17,317 nt of DNA. Origin: Clostridiales bacterium. GTDB lineage: Bacteria > Bacillota_A > Clostridia > Oscillospirales > Oscillospiraceae. Positions 7,056 through 13,645 of this stretch are shown piece by piece. Under the pieces are notes generated by a model. The model searched no databases. It was not told the origin of the DNA and saw only the letters and a program-made list of their open reading frames with translations. The stretch is from contig JALFGI010000158.1 in the NCBI GenBank assembly GCA_022777455.1, forward strand, positions 1 through 17,317. The letters are read 5' to 3'. Every line of letters begins with the position of its first letter. The first letter of the stretch is position 1. The position numbers and the translations under genes are program-made.

Positions 7056-7084
7056 TTGCATTTTGTCGGAAAATATACTATACT
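7056..7084 (+). promoter_or_regulatory. Promoter of the exonuclease-aminotransferase unit
   Basis: TTGCAT (7056-7061), a 17-bp spacer and TATACT (7079-7084) lie 31 bp before the exonuclease ATG. A second TATACT overlaps at 7074-7079 but is too close to the -35 box. The divergent minus-strand gene starts 65 bp away, so its promoter must share this region; I see only a weak TATGAT-like -10 for it. Confidence 0.7.
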
Positions 7085-7114
7085 GGTCCCATTCGAGAAA
7101 GAGAGGGAGCGCCT

Positions 7115-7810
7115 ATGGAACAGCTGCGGCCGCTGTTTGACCGTTACGACAGACTGCTGATTTTTGACACCGAGACCACCGGACTGGATTTTGTCCATGA
7201 CGAAATCATCCAGTTTTCCGCCGTTTCGGTGGAATGCTCCCAGGATAACGTAAAGGTGGCGGAGGAATACGACCGGCTGCTGCTTCTGGCCCACGGGAAG
7301 CAGGTGCCACCCGAGATTACCCGCCTCACCGGCATCACCACCGAAGAAATTGCCGAACATGGCATTTCCAGAGCCCAGGCCTGCCGGGAGATCGGGGCGC
7401 TGATTTCCGGCAATACCCTGCTGGTGGCCTATAATGCCCACTTTGACCTGAGTTTCCTGTTCTACCTGTTTTCCGCCCACGGCGATCCCGGGTGCCTGAA
7501 GGGGAAGGACAAGCTGGACCTGCTCACCGTCTACCGGGACCGGCGGGATTACCCCCATCGGCTCAGCAGCGCCATCGAGGCCTACGGATTGCAGGACAAG
7601 GTGCGCAACTCCCACCGGGCGGATCAGGACGCCCTGGCCACGGTGTATGTGATGGACGCCATGGCCGCCGAACGGGATGACCTGATGAATTATGTCAACC
7701 TGTTTGGCTATATCCCCAAATACGGCCCGCCCCGCCGCCCCATCCGCTCCGTCACCTACCGCCCCCAGCCCTACCACAGCCTGGGACCGCTGTATGAGAA
7801 CATTGGATGA
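7115..7810 (+). CDS. DEDDh 3'-5' exonuclease (DnaQ/PolC-epsilon-like)
   Basis: A 231-residue stand-alone exonuclease of the DnaQ superfamily, which removes nucleotides from DNA or RNA 3' ends using two metal ions. All three motifs are intact: ExoI D18-T-E20-T-T-G, ExoII NAHFDLSF with D111, and ExoIII H167-R-A-D-Q-D172, giving the DEDDh set. There is no polymerase, helicase or GIY-YIG domain, so it is not PolC or a DinG-type fusion. The C-terminal tail (YGPPRRPIRSVTYRPQPYHSLGP) is basic and proline-rich. An in-frame extension upstream to 6983 runs through the promoter, so I chose the ATG at 7115 with GAGAGGGAG 5-6 nt ahead. The aminotransferase follows after 19 bp and is probably cotranscribed. 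A specific role (proofreading, repair or RNA turnover) cannot be assigned. Confidence 0.9.
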   Translation: MEQLRPLFDRYDRLLIFDTETTGLDFVHDEIIQFSAVSVECSQDNVKVAEEYDRLLLLAHGKQVPPEITRLTGITTEEIAEHGISRAQACREIGALISGNTLLVAYNAHFDLSFLFYLFSAHGDPGCLKGKDKLDLLTVYRDRRDYPHRLSSAIEAYGLQDKVRNSHRADQDALATVYVMDAMAAERDDLMNYVNLFGYIPKYGPPRRPIRSVTYRPQPYHSLGPLYENIG

Positions 7811-7829
7811 TCGATTTGAGGTAATCATT

Positions 7830-9005
7830 ATGGTAAATCAAAACGCCTATCAACTGGGAGCGAACCGCTCCTGCATTCGGGATTTGTTTGAATACGGCCG
7901 CCAGCGGGCGGCGATTGTGGGGGAGGAAAAGGTCTACGACTATTCCCTGGGCAACCCCTCCATTCCCTCTCCCGCCGCGGTGGATGAGGCGGTGCGGCAG
8001 ATTCTGCTGGACACCCCCACCTTGCAGGTCCATGGCTATACCAGCGCCGTGGGCGATCTGGCCACCCGTCAGGCCATTGCCGACGATTTGAACCAGCGCT
8101 ACAACGCCGGCTGCCGGGCGGAGGATTTCTTCATTGGCTGCGGTGCAGCCCCGGAGCTGGTGGCGGTGTTCCGTGCTCTGGCGGTGCCCGGAGGAGAACT
8201 GCTGGCCATCGCCCCCTACTTTCCGGAGTACAAGCCCTTCGCGGAGGAAGCGGGCTTGCGCTTCAAGGTGGTGCCCCCGGATGTGCCCCATTTTCAAATC
8301 AAGCTGGAGGCCGTGGAGTCCATGCTCACGGAGCATACCCAGGCAGTGCTGGTGAATTCCCCCAACAATCCCTCCGGCGTGGTGTACACCCGGCAGACCC
8401 TCCAGGCCCTGGCAGAGCTCCTCACCCGGAAGAGTGAGGCGTACGGCCACCCCATCTATATCATCTCCGACGAACCCTACCGGGAGCTGGCCTACGGGGT
8501 GGAGGTGCCCTTTGTGCCCACCATCTACCCCCACACCATCGTGTGCTACTCCTACTCCAAGTCCCTGTCCCTGCCTGGGGAGCGGATCGGCTACATCTAT
8601 GTGCCCCAGGCCGCTGCCGAGAGCCCTGCTCTGTACGCCGCCGTGGCAGGCGCCGCCCGAAGCGCGGGTCATGTGTGCGCCCCCAGCCTGTGGCAGAAGG
8701 TGATTGCTCGGTGTGCGAATTTGCGGCCGGACCTGGAGGCCTACGACCGCAACCGCCGGGCCCTGTATGAAGGCCTGACCCAGATGGGCTACGAAATGGC
8801 CAAGCCCGACGGCGCCTTCTACCTGTTCATCAAGGCCCCCGGCGGGGATGCCAACGCTTTCTCCGAAAAGGCCAAGCAGCACGATTTGCTCCTGGTTCCC
8901 GGCGACGGCTTCGGCTGCCCCGGATATTTCCGCATCTGCTACTGCGTGAGTTTCGAAATGATTCAGCGCAGCCTGCCGGTATTCCGGGCGCTGCTAGACG
9001 AATAA
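7830..9005 (+). CDS. Class I/II pyridoxal-phosphate-dependent aminotransferase
   Basis: A 391-residue fold-type I aminotransferase (AspC/AlaT-like). Visible landmarks are YDYSLGNPSIPSP near the N-terminus, NSPNNPSGVVYT (the conserved substrate/PLP asparagine), ISDEPYRELAY (the PLP-ring aspartate and tyrosine), the PLP lysine K244 in SYSKSLSLPGERIGY, and FRICYC near the C-terminus with the substrate-carboxylate arginine. The enzyme transfers an amino group between an amino acid and a 2-oxo acid in the cytoplasm. The substrate (aspartate, alanine, aromatic or other) cannot be read from sequence. An in-frame extension back into the exonuclease gene is an artefact; the ATG at 7830 has TTGAGGT 7 nt upstream. 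A palindromic repeat and then a terminator follow the stop, so the transcript probably carries the repeat in its 3' end. Confidence 0.93.
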   Translation: MVNQNAYQLGANRSCIRDLFEYGRQRAAIVGEEKVYDYSLGNPSIPSPAAVDEAVRQILLDTPTLQVHGYTSAVGDLATRQAIADDLNQRYNAGCRAEDFFIGCGAAPELVAVFRALAVPGGELLAIAPYFPEYKPFAEEAGLRFKVVPPDVPHFQIKLEAVESMLTEHTQAVLVNSPNNPSGVVYTRQTLQALAELLTRKSEAYGHPIYIISDEPYRELAYGVEVPFVPTIYPHTIVCYSYSKSLSLPGERIGYIYVPQAAAESPALYAAVAGAARSAGHVCAPSLWQKVIARCANLRPDLEAYDRNRRALYEGLTQMGYEMAKPDGAFYLFIKAPGGDANAFSEKAKQHDLLLVPGDGFGCPGYFRICYCVSFEMIQRSLPVFRALLDE

Positions 9006-9042
9006 TAATTTGTTTAGATGAATGGTATCGGGTGCCGATTTT

Positions 9043-9200
9043 TGCCCAGCCACTGTAGGGGAGGCTCGCAGCCTCCCGCGCGGTACAAACCCGCGATGAT
9101 GAATCGGGTTGGGCGAATTCGTACAATGCCCAACATATTACCATTCAACCAAGCACTCAGGCATCGTTACCTGGCGGGAGGCTACGAGCCTCCCCTACAG
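9043..9200. repeat. MITE-like palindromic repeat, copy 1
   Basis: The core is 9053-9200 (148 bp), beginning CTGTAGGGGAGGCT and ending AGCCTCCCCTACAG, so the ends are an inverted repeat of about 27 bp with one mismatch. Each end is also a hairpin: GGGAGGCT/AGCCTCCC at 9059-9077 with loop CGC, and 9176-9194 with loop ACG. Blocks shared with copy 2 (12875-13031) include TGCCCAGC at 9043-9050, CCCGCGCGGTACAAACC (9075-9091), GGTTGGGCGAATTCGT (9107-9122), TTACCATTCAACCAA (9138-9152) and the last 30 bp (9171-9200). This copy has an extra inner stem GTTGGGC/GCCCAAC (9108-9134). No transposase is encoded, so it is non-autonomous. It sits between the aminotransferase stop and its terminator. Confidence 0.88.
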
Positions 9201-9232
9201 ATGGCGTTGCAATCAATTCCAATTTACCTGTC

Positions 9233-9267
9233 TTCCCTCCCCAATGCCGGGGAGGGAAATTTTTTTG
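9233..9267 (+). terminator. Terminator after the aminotransferase unit
   Basis: A perfect 10-bp stem (TTCCCTCCCC 9233-9242 with GGGGAGGGAA 9249-9258) and a 6-nt loop are followed by A and a run of seven T. It lies beyond repeat copy 1 and about 83 bp before the sigma factor start, so it separates the two transcripts. Confidence 0.92.
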
Positions 9268-9300
9268 TCAGGCCACTATCTTTTTGCCGGGGTCATTCGT

Positions 9301-9325
9301 TATACTGATTGAAAGCGCTTTTGAA
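9301..9325 (+). promoter_or_regulatory. Putative sigma-gene promoter with a cre-like palindrome
   Basis: TATACT (9301-9306) is a good -10 box with no convincing -35 box at the usual distance. Directly downstream, TTGAAAGCGCTTTTGAA (9309-9325) resembles the CcpA catabolite-responsive element consensus (TGNAARCGNWWWCA) except that the final CA is TG, and it contains the palindrome AAAGCGCTTT (9312-9321). It would overlap the transcription start. The assignment is tentative. Confidence 0.4.
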
Positions 9326-9349
9326 ATACAATGGAAGGGAGGGAAAACC

Positions 9350-9877
9350 GTGGACAATGATTTTTTGCTGCTGCACCGGATGCGCCAGGGGGACGAAACG
9401 GCCATTGAGGAATTCGTCCGCAAGTATTATCCGCTGATTCTCCGGTACTGCCGGCTCCACCTGTGGGATGCCGGGGAGGCGGAGGACGTGACCCAGGAAG
9501 TCTTTGCCCGGTTTTTCCGAACCCTGCCCCAATACCAGCATTACGGCAAGGCGGCAAACTACCTGTACGTCATCGCCGGGAATCTCTGCCGGGACAGTTA
9601 TAAGAAAATCCGGCCCCTGCCTCTGGAGGAGGTGCCGGAGGAATCCTGGGAACAGACACCGGAGCTGGACAGGCGGATGGACGTGCGCCGGGCTCTGGAT
9701 AGCCTGCCCCCGGAACTGCGGGAGGCGGCGGTGCTGTATTATTACCAGGAGCTGCCCCAATTAAGCATTGCGAAAATCCTGGGCATCAGCCTCCCGCTGG
9801 TGAAATACCGCATCCGCCGGGCCAAGGGGCTGTTGGCACTGTATTGGGGAACCTCTGACGAAATCGTCTGCGGCTGA
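9350..9877 (+). CDS. ECF-type sigma-70 family RNA polymerase sigma factor
   Basis: A 175-residue ECF-type sigma factor with only regions 2 and 4. Region 2 (about residues 5-75) carries AIEEFVRKYYPLILRYCRLHL, the core-binding DAGEAEDVTQEVFARFFRTL and the DNA-melting AANYLYVIAGNLCRDSYKK. Region 4 (about 105-165) carries ALDSLPPELREAAVLYYYQEL and the helix-turn-helix LSIAKILGISLPLVKYRIRRAKGLL. I chose the GTG at 9350, preceded by GGAGGG at 7 nt; the only longer in-frame option starts with TTG across the promoter. It heads a four-gene unit with a membrane protein and an ABC exporter, the layout seen where a sigma factor controls its own transporter. No zinc-finger anti-sigma gene is present; the next gene's membrane protein could take that role (inference). 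Confidence 0.93.
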   Translation: MDNDFLLLHRMRQGDETAIEEFVRKYYPLILRYCRLHLWDAGEAEDVTQEVFARFFRTLPQYQHYGKAANYLYVIAGNLCRDSYKKIRPLPLEEVPEESWEQTPELDRRMDVRRALDSLPPELREAAVLYYYQELPQLSIAKILGISLPLVKYRIRRAKGLLALYWGTSDEIVCG

Positions 9878-9904
9878 GCGCCGGGACTTTTGCCCCATCC
9901 GTGC

Positions 9905-9952
9905 AGTACCAAAATTGGGAAATACACAAAGTATTCCCTCAATTTTGGTACT
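9905..9952. repeat. Long imperfect inverted repeat (hairpin) between sigma gene and membrane protein gene
   Basis: The arms AGTACCAAAATTG (9905-9917) and CAATTTTGGTACT (9940-9952) pair perfectly over 13 bp. The inner part adds GG/CC, one mismatch and AATAC/GTATT (9921-9925 with 9931-9935) around the loop ACAAA. No T-run follows, so it does not look like an intrinsic terminator. It sits in a 152-bp gap within an otherwise tightly packed operon. It could be an mRNA-processing or stability element, an attenuator, a dyad operator or a small repeat relic. The rest of the gap (about 9953-10010) holds nothing else I can identify. Confidence 0.75.
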
Positions 9953-10029
9953 TTCGGCTGAGCCAAAATCCCTCACCGTCAGCTCTTGCCGATTTCATCA
10001 GAGCTTCCCCAGGGAAAGGAGGAACCCAT

Positions 10030-10764
10030 ATGAAACAGCAATTCATTTTTGACGACGGCTATGACGAAGAAAAGCTGCTTCAGACCATCGCCGTCTCAAA
10101 GCGTGCCTTTCTGGAAGGAGAGCAGGAAAGGCCGGTGTCCCGGTTGGAATTTCTGTATCAGCAGAGCCGGTATGTGAAAAAACGTTGGTGGCTGCTCCAG
10201 GGGCTGCTGCTGGCGGCGGTTTGTCTGTTGCTTTGTCAGGCGGAGACGGACTACGGTATTCGCCGGTGCTTAGGGTTGGCGGGGCCGCTGCTGGCGGTAC
10301 TGGTGCTGCCGGAACTGTGGAAGAACCGGAGCTGTGACGCCCTGGAGGTGGAGTGCACCACGCTCTATACCCTGCGCTCCATCTATTCCGCTCGGCTGGT
10401 TCTGTTTGCCGGGGTGGACCTGGTGCTGCTGTCGCTGTTCTTTGCCGGGGCCTCGGTGCTCACCCGGGTGACGGTGTGGGAGATGCTGATCCAGTTTCTG
10501 CTGCCCTTCAACGTCACCAGCATGATCTGCTTGGGCACGCTCTATAGCCCCAGAGTCAAATCCCAGAACCTTTCCATGGTGCTGTGCCTTCTGTGGGCGG
10601 CGGTGTGGCTGCTGGTGATGGAAAACAACGAGTTTTACAACGCCATTTCCGCTCCCATGTGGACGGCGGCTCTGGCCGGCTCCTTCTGCGGCCTGGGTTA
10701 TGCCGCCCTTCGGGGGCAGCGGAACTGGAACATGAATGTGGAGGCAAAGCCTGTATGGAATTAA
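10030..10764 (+). CDS. Six-segment membrane protein of the sigma-ABC cassette
   Basis: A 244-residue integral membrane protein of unrecognised family. A cytoplasmic N-terminus of about 52 residues (charged, MKQQFIFDDGYDEEKLLQTIAV) precedes about six hydrophobic segments near residues 53-69, 80-97, 121-142, 150-172, 181-197 and 206-226; the tail is short. There is no signal peptidase site. AAAGGAGGAA precedes the ATG at 10030; the longer in-frame version would read through the hairpin. The 3' end overlaps the ABC ATPase start by 10 bp, so the two are coupled. It could be a permease half, an ABC accessory subunit, or a membrane anti-sigma factor acting through its N-terminal tail. The first two are suggested by its neighbours, the third by its place directly after the sigma gene. 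Confidence 0.85.
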   Translation: MKQQFIFDDGYDEEKLLQTIAVSKRAFLEGEQERPVSRLEFLYQQSRYVKKRWWLLQGLLLAAVCLLLCQAETDYGIRRCLGLAGPLLAVLVLPELWKNRSCDALEVECTTLYTLRSIYSARLVLFAGVDLVLLSLFFAGASVLTRVTVWEMLIQFLLPFNVTSMICLGTLYSPRVKSQNLSMVLCLLWAAVWLLVMENNEFYNAISAPMWTAALAGSFCGLGYAALRGQRNWNMNVEAKPVWN

Positions 10765-11642
10765 AAATAACCGATCTGACCAAGGAATTCTCCGGCACCC
10801 GGGCGGTGGATTCCGTGAATGAAACCCTGGGCCGGGGGGTGTACGGCCTGCTGGGTGTGAACGGGGCGGGAAAAACCACCCTGATGCGGATGCTCACCAC
10901 CCTGCTCCAGCCCACCTCCGGCTCTGTTTTCTGGGACGGGGAGGACATCTTCGCCATGGAGGGGCGGTTCCGGAATCTGCTGGGTTACCTGCCCCAGGAT
11001 TTCGGGTTCTATCCCAATTTCACCGTTGGAGAGTATCTCCTGTATATTGCCTCCATCAAGGGCCTGCGCCCGGCGGTGGCGAAGCAGCGGGTGAAGGAGC
11101 TGCTGAGCCAGGTGGGGCTGAGCAAGGCCAGAAATAAAAAGATGAAAAATCTCTCCGGGGGCATGAAACGCCGGGCGGGGATCGCCCAGGCCATGCTCAA
11201 TGACCCCAAGCTGCTGATCCTGGATGAGCCCACCGCCGGCCTGGACCCCAACGAACGGATTCGGTTCCGCAATCTCATCAGCGAGCTGGCGGAGGACCGG
11301 GTGGTGCTGCTGAGCACCCACATTGTCTCCGATGTGGAGTACATCGCAGGAAAGATTTTCCTGATGAAGGACGGGCGCATCGCCGTCTCCGGCACCGCCC
11401 AGGAGCTCATCGCTTCCATGCCGGAGCAGGTGTGGGTGTGCCAGGTACCCAAGGCGAGAATCGATGCTTATCTGAAGTCGCTGAAAGTCTCCAATGTGAA
11501 AACCACCCCGGAGGGCGCGGAGCTGCGCATCGTCTCGGCGGAGCAGCCCACCGACGACGCTGTCCGGGTGCAGCCCACCCTGGAGGATGTGTTCCTCAGC
11601 TATTTTGGTCAGAGAGGAGGCGAAGATAATGCTTCGCTTTGA
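10755..11642 (+). CDS. ABC transporter ATP-binding protein (ABC-2 exporter type)
   Basis: A 295-residue ATPase that powers the adjacent membrane proteins. Motifs are complete: Walker A GVNGAGKT (34-41, K40), a Q-loop in GYLPQDFGFYPNFTV, signature LSGGM (133-137), Walker B LLILDEP with D157 and E158, and the switch histidine H189 in STHIVSDVE. The last 80 residues form the C-terminal extension usual for DrrA/CcmA-like and antibiotic- or peptide-export ATPases (VQPTLEDVFLSYFG). The ATG at 10755 overlaps the upstream stop by 10 bp; an in-frame extension to 10584 is only overlap with the preceding gene. The stop lies 14 bp into the next gene, so all three are translationally linked. Two copies of this domain presumably pair with the neighbouring permeases. 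Confidence 0.96.
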   Translation: MELKITDLTKEFSGTRAVDSVNETLGRGVYGLLGVNGAGKTTLMRMLTTLLQPTSGSVFWDGEDIFAMEGRFRNLLGYLPQDFGFYPNFTVGEYLLYIASIKGLRPAVAKQRVKELLSQVGLSKARNKKMKNLSGGMKRRAGIAQAMLNDPKLLILDEPTAGLDPNERIRFRNLISELAEDRVVLLSTHIVSDVEYIAGKIFLMKDGRIAVSGTAQELIASMPEQVWVCQVPKARIDAYLKSLKVSNVKTTPEGAELRIVSAEQPTDDAVRVQPTLEDVFLSYFGQRGGEDNASL

Positions 11643-12861
11643 ATTAAAAAAGGTGCTGGGCAGCACCGGCGGAAAGATTGCCGCCCTGCTGCTGGCAATG
11701 GCGGTAGCACTGGCCTGCTGGATGTGCATCAGTGATGTGTGCTGGGTCAACGAACAGGGGGAGGAAGAACAGGGCCTTGCTGCCATTGCCAAGCTTCGGG
11801 ATGCCCAAAAGCAGTGGGCTGGGGTGCTGGATACCCCCCGACTGGAGGAAATCATCCGGGAAAATCAGCGCATTTGCGCCACCCCGGAGGCCCAGTCCAA
11901 GGATTATCAGAAAAATGATATCGCCTACGGCTGGAAACTGGGCATCCGCCCGGTGCTGGATATGATGAACTACGCCTATTCCAGGGATTTCCAGGAGTAC
12001 GACTGGTACTGCAATGAATCCGTCACAGTCGACCAAGCGGGGGACTTCTACCCCAACCGCACCAGGCTGATGAAGGCCTGGCTGCTGGACGAAACCGGCT
12101 CCGCCCAATATCTCTTCAACGAAAACGAGCAGAATTACCTGATCGAACAGTATGAAACCCTGGAGACACCCTTCTATGTGGACTACACCGAGGGCTGGAC
12201 CCAGCTATTATACAATTCTCCCTTTGTCATCATGATGGCGGCGCTGATTCTGGGCTTTCTGTCCAGCGGGATTTTCGCAGGAGAATACCGGTGGAGGGCC
12301 GACCCGGTGTTTTTCAGCGCCAAGCATGGCCGGGACAGGGCGGTGTGGGCCAAAATCGGAGCGGGCTTTTGGATGGTGACGGGACTGTACTGGGCCAGCG
12401 TTCTGGTGTACAGCCTGGTGACCCTGGGGGTGCTGGGCTTCGACGGCGGCAGCTGTCCCCTGCAAACGGATATGTGGAAGAGCTTCTACCACCTGACGCT
12501 TTGGCAGACTTGGCTGCTCACGGCGGTGGGCGGCTACATCGGCAATCTGTTTTTTGTCTTCCTCACCATGTGGGTTTCTGCCAGAACCCGCAGCGCGGTG
12601 TTTGCCAGCTCGGTACCCTTCCTGCTGGTGTTCCTCCCCACCTTCCTGGACAATCTGAACAACGACACCATCAGCAAGCTGCTGGGGCTTTTCCCGGATA
12701 AGCTGCTGGAAATCTACCAGGCCCTGCGGTATTTCTATGTGTACGATTTCGGCTTCACCGTAAAAGGCGCCCTGGAAATTCTGCCGGTGCTCTACACGGT
12801 GCTGACCTTGGCCCTGGTGCCCCTGATGTACCGCCGGTTCCGCAAACGGGCGGTACGGTAA
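11629..12861 (+). CDS. ABC-2-type permease-like membrane protein
   Basis: A 410-residue membrane protein. One N-terminal segment (about residues 14-35, KIAALLLAMAVALACWMCI) is followed by a large soluble, presumably extracytoplasmic stretch of about 160 residues with many acidic and aromatic residues. Then come about five more segments (near 200-222, 247-270, 298-320, 326-345 and 380-402) and a basic C-terminal tail (YRRFRKRAVR). This is the ABC-2 permease pattern in which a loop domain follows the first helix. AGAGGAGG lies 8 nt before the ATG at 11629, which is inside the ATPase gene. The substrate is unknown; candidates for such ECF-linked exporters include peptides, lipids and antimicrobials. 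It is the last gene of the cassette, ending 14 bp before repeat copy 2 begins. Confidence 0.88.
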   Translation: MLRFELKKVLGSTGGKIAALLLAMAVALACWMCISDVCWVNEQGEEEQGLAAIAKLRDAQKQWAGVLDTPRLEEIIRENQRICATPEAQSKDYQKNDIAYGWKLGIRPVLDMMNYAYSRDFQEYDWYCNESVTVDQAGDFYPNRTRLMKAWLLDETGSAQYLFNENEQNYLIEQYETLETPFYVDYTEGWTQLLYNSPFVIMMAALILGFLSSGIFAGEYRWRADPVFFSAKHGRDRAVWAKIGAGFWMVTGLYWASVLVYSLVTLGVLGFDGGSCPLQTDMWKSFYHLTLWQTWLLTAVGGYIGNLFFVFLTMWVSARTRSAVFASSVPFLLVFLPTFLDNLNNDTISKLLGLFPDKLLEIYQALRYFYVYDFGFTVKGALEILPVLYTVLTLALVPLMYRRFRKRAVR

Positions 12862-12874
12862 TCTGTTGGATTAC

Positions 12875-13031
12875 TGCCCAGCTACTGTAGGGGCGGCTCT
12901 CAGCCGCCCGCGCGGTACAAACCATTGACATGGTACCAGGTTGGGCGAATTCGTGCAGTGTCGGACGTTTTACCATTCAACCAACAACTCAATTATCCAA
13001 TCTGGCGGGAGGCTACGAGCCTCCCCTACAG
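12875..13031. repeat. MITE-like palindromic repeat, copy 2
   Basis: A second copy of the 9043-9200 element, in the same orientation; its core is 12885-13031 (147 bp). The last 30 bp (13002-13031) are identical to copy 1, and the blocks at 12907-12923, 12939-12954 and 12970-12984 are shared, while the spacers between them differ. The left hairpin is GGGCGGCT/AGCCGCCC (12891-12909). Relative to copy 1 an A-T pair has become a C-G pair on both sides (12894 and 12906), so the hairpin stays perfect although the left end no longer matches the right end exactly. It lies between the permease gene and the shared terminator and encodes nothing. Confidence 0.88.
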
Positions 13032-13078
13032 TGGGCGGGCAGTCATCGCCATCCGGTACCATTTATCCAAACAATAGA

Positions 13079-13129
13079 AGACGGGAAGGCGGCGGCGCGG
13101 GGCCGCTCATCTTCCCGTCTTTATTTTTA
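13079..13129. terminator. Terminator between the ABC permease and the SdpI-family gene
   Basis: The outer stem AGACGGGAAG (13079-13088) pairs with CTTCCCGTCT (13111-13120), extended by an inner GCGGC/GCCGC stem with a small bulge. TTATTTTTAT follows on the plus strand. On the minus strand the tail is TCTATTGTTT, weaker but plausible, so the element may end both convergent transcripts. Its T-rich tail overlaps the stop codon of the minus-strand gene. Confidence 0.82.
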
Positions 13130-13645
13130 TGCCTTTTTATTTTTGGATTTTCTCCGCCGGTTGCCGTTGTAATCGTAGGTATACATGGCAATGGAATTGA
13201 TGGAAAGCACCGCGATCAGGCCCAGGGCGCCTTCCCACAGCAGGCTCTTTACCGCCAGCCACACCATGTCCATGGCCTCCCGGCCGGAGAGGGTGAGACA
13301 GATCATCAGCATCAGGAGGGTGAGCACCAGGCCCAGGCCGCCGAAGATGCAGCCCGCCACCTTCTGGGTGTGCCGCCAGGCGGAGACGCTGCCCATGCCG
13401 AAGGCGGTGCGGTAGCCAAAATAATAGTTGGCCTCCCGGGGGGCAAAGAGCAGGTAGGCCAGGCCCATGAAAAGCATGATGATGGGCGCCGCCAGAATGG
13501 CGACGGAGCACACCAGCTGTACCTTGCCCACAATGGTGCTGATCTCCGGCAGCAAGGTGGCAGGGTCGAAGCCGTCCATCATCTGCTTGATGGATTGAAT
13601 GTCGAAGGCAGCCTCGGTGGCTGCGGTGGAAGCCAGAAACATCAT
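13127..13645 (-). CDS. SdpI-family membrane protein
   Basis: A 172-residue membrane protein with a predicted N-terminal amphipathic region (1-40) and hydrophobic segments near residues 42-67, 97-118 and 125-152, followed by a very basic tail (NRRRKSKNKKA). Between the first two segments lies FGYRTAFGMGSVSAWRHTQ (76-94), matching the GYRT...W signature of the SdpI/YfhL family. In Bacillus subtilis SdpI is the immunity protein against the SdpC toxin and a membrane signal receptor; many clostridial homologues have no toxin nearby, and none is seen here. The ATG overlaps the nrdR stop as ATGA, so it is translated as the second gene of the nrdR operon. Function beyond the family name is not claimed. 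Confidence 0.78.
   Translation of the reverse strand: MMFLASTAATEAAFDIQSIKQMMDGFDPATLLPEISTIVGKVQLVCSVAILAAPIIMLFMGLAYLLFAPREANYYFGYRTAFGMGSVSAWRHTQKVAGCIFGGLGLVLTLLMLMICLTLSGREAMDMVWLAVKSLLWEGALGLIAVLSINSIAMYTYDYNGNRRRKSKNKKA

Noticed and set aside
7752..8882. A 376-codon minus-strand frame opposite the aminotransferase
   Set aside because: The same antisense artefact: the plus strand has all the aminotransferase motifs, and the minus frame shows only low-complexity Gly/His/Val sequence.
9109..9312. Short open frames inside both repeats, sharing a MGEFVQC start
   Set aside because: The similarity comes from the shared repeat DNA; no ribosome-binding site is present, and the frames diverge and run through hairpins and a terminator.
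9905..9952. Intrinsic terminator between the sigma gene and the membrane protein
   Set aside because: The hairpin is strong, but TTTCGGCTGAGCC follows instead of a T-run, and the downstream genes have no other obvious promoter.
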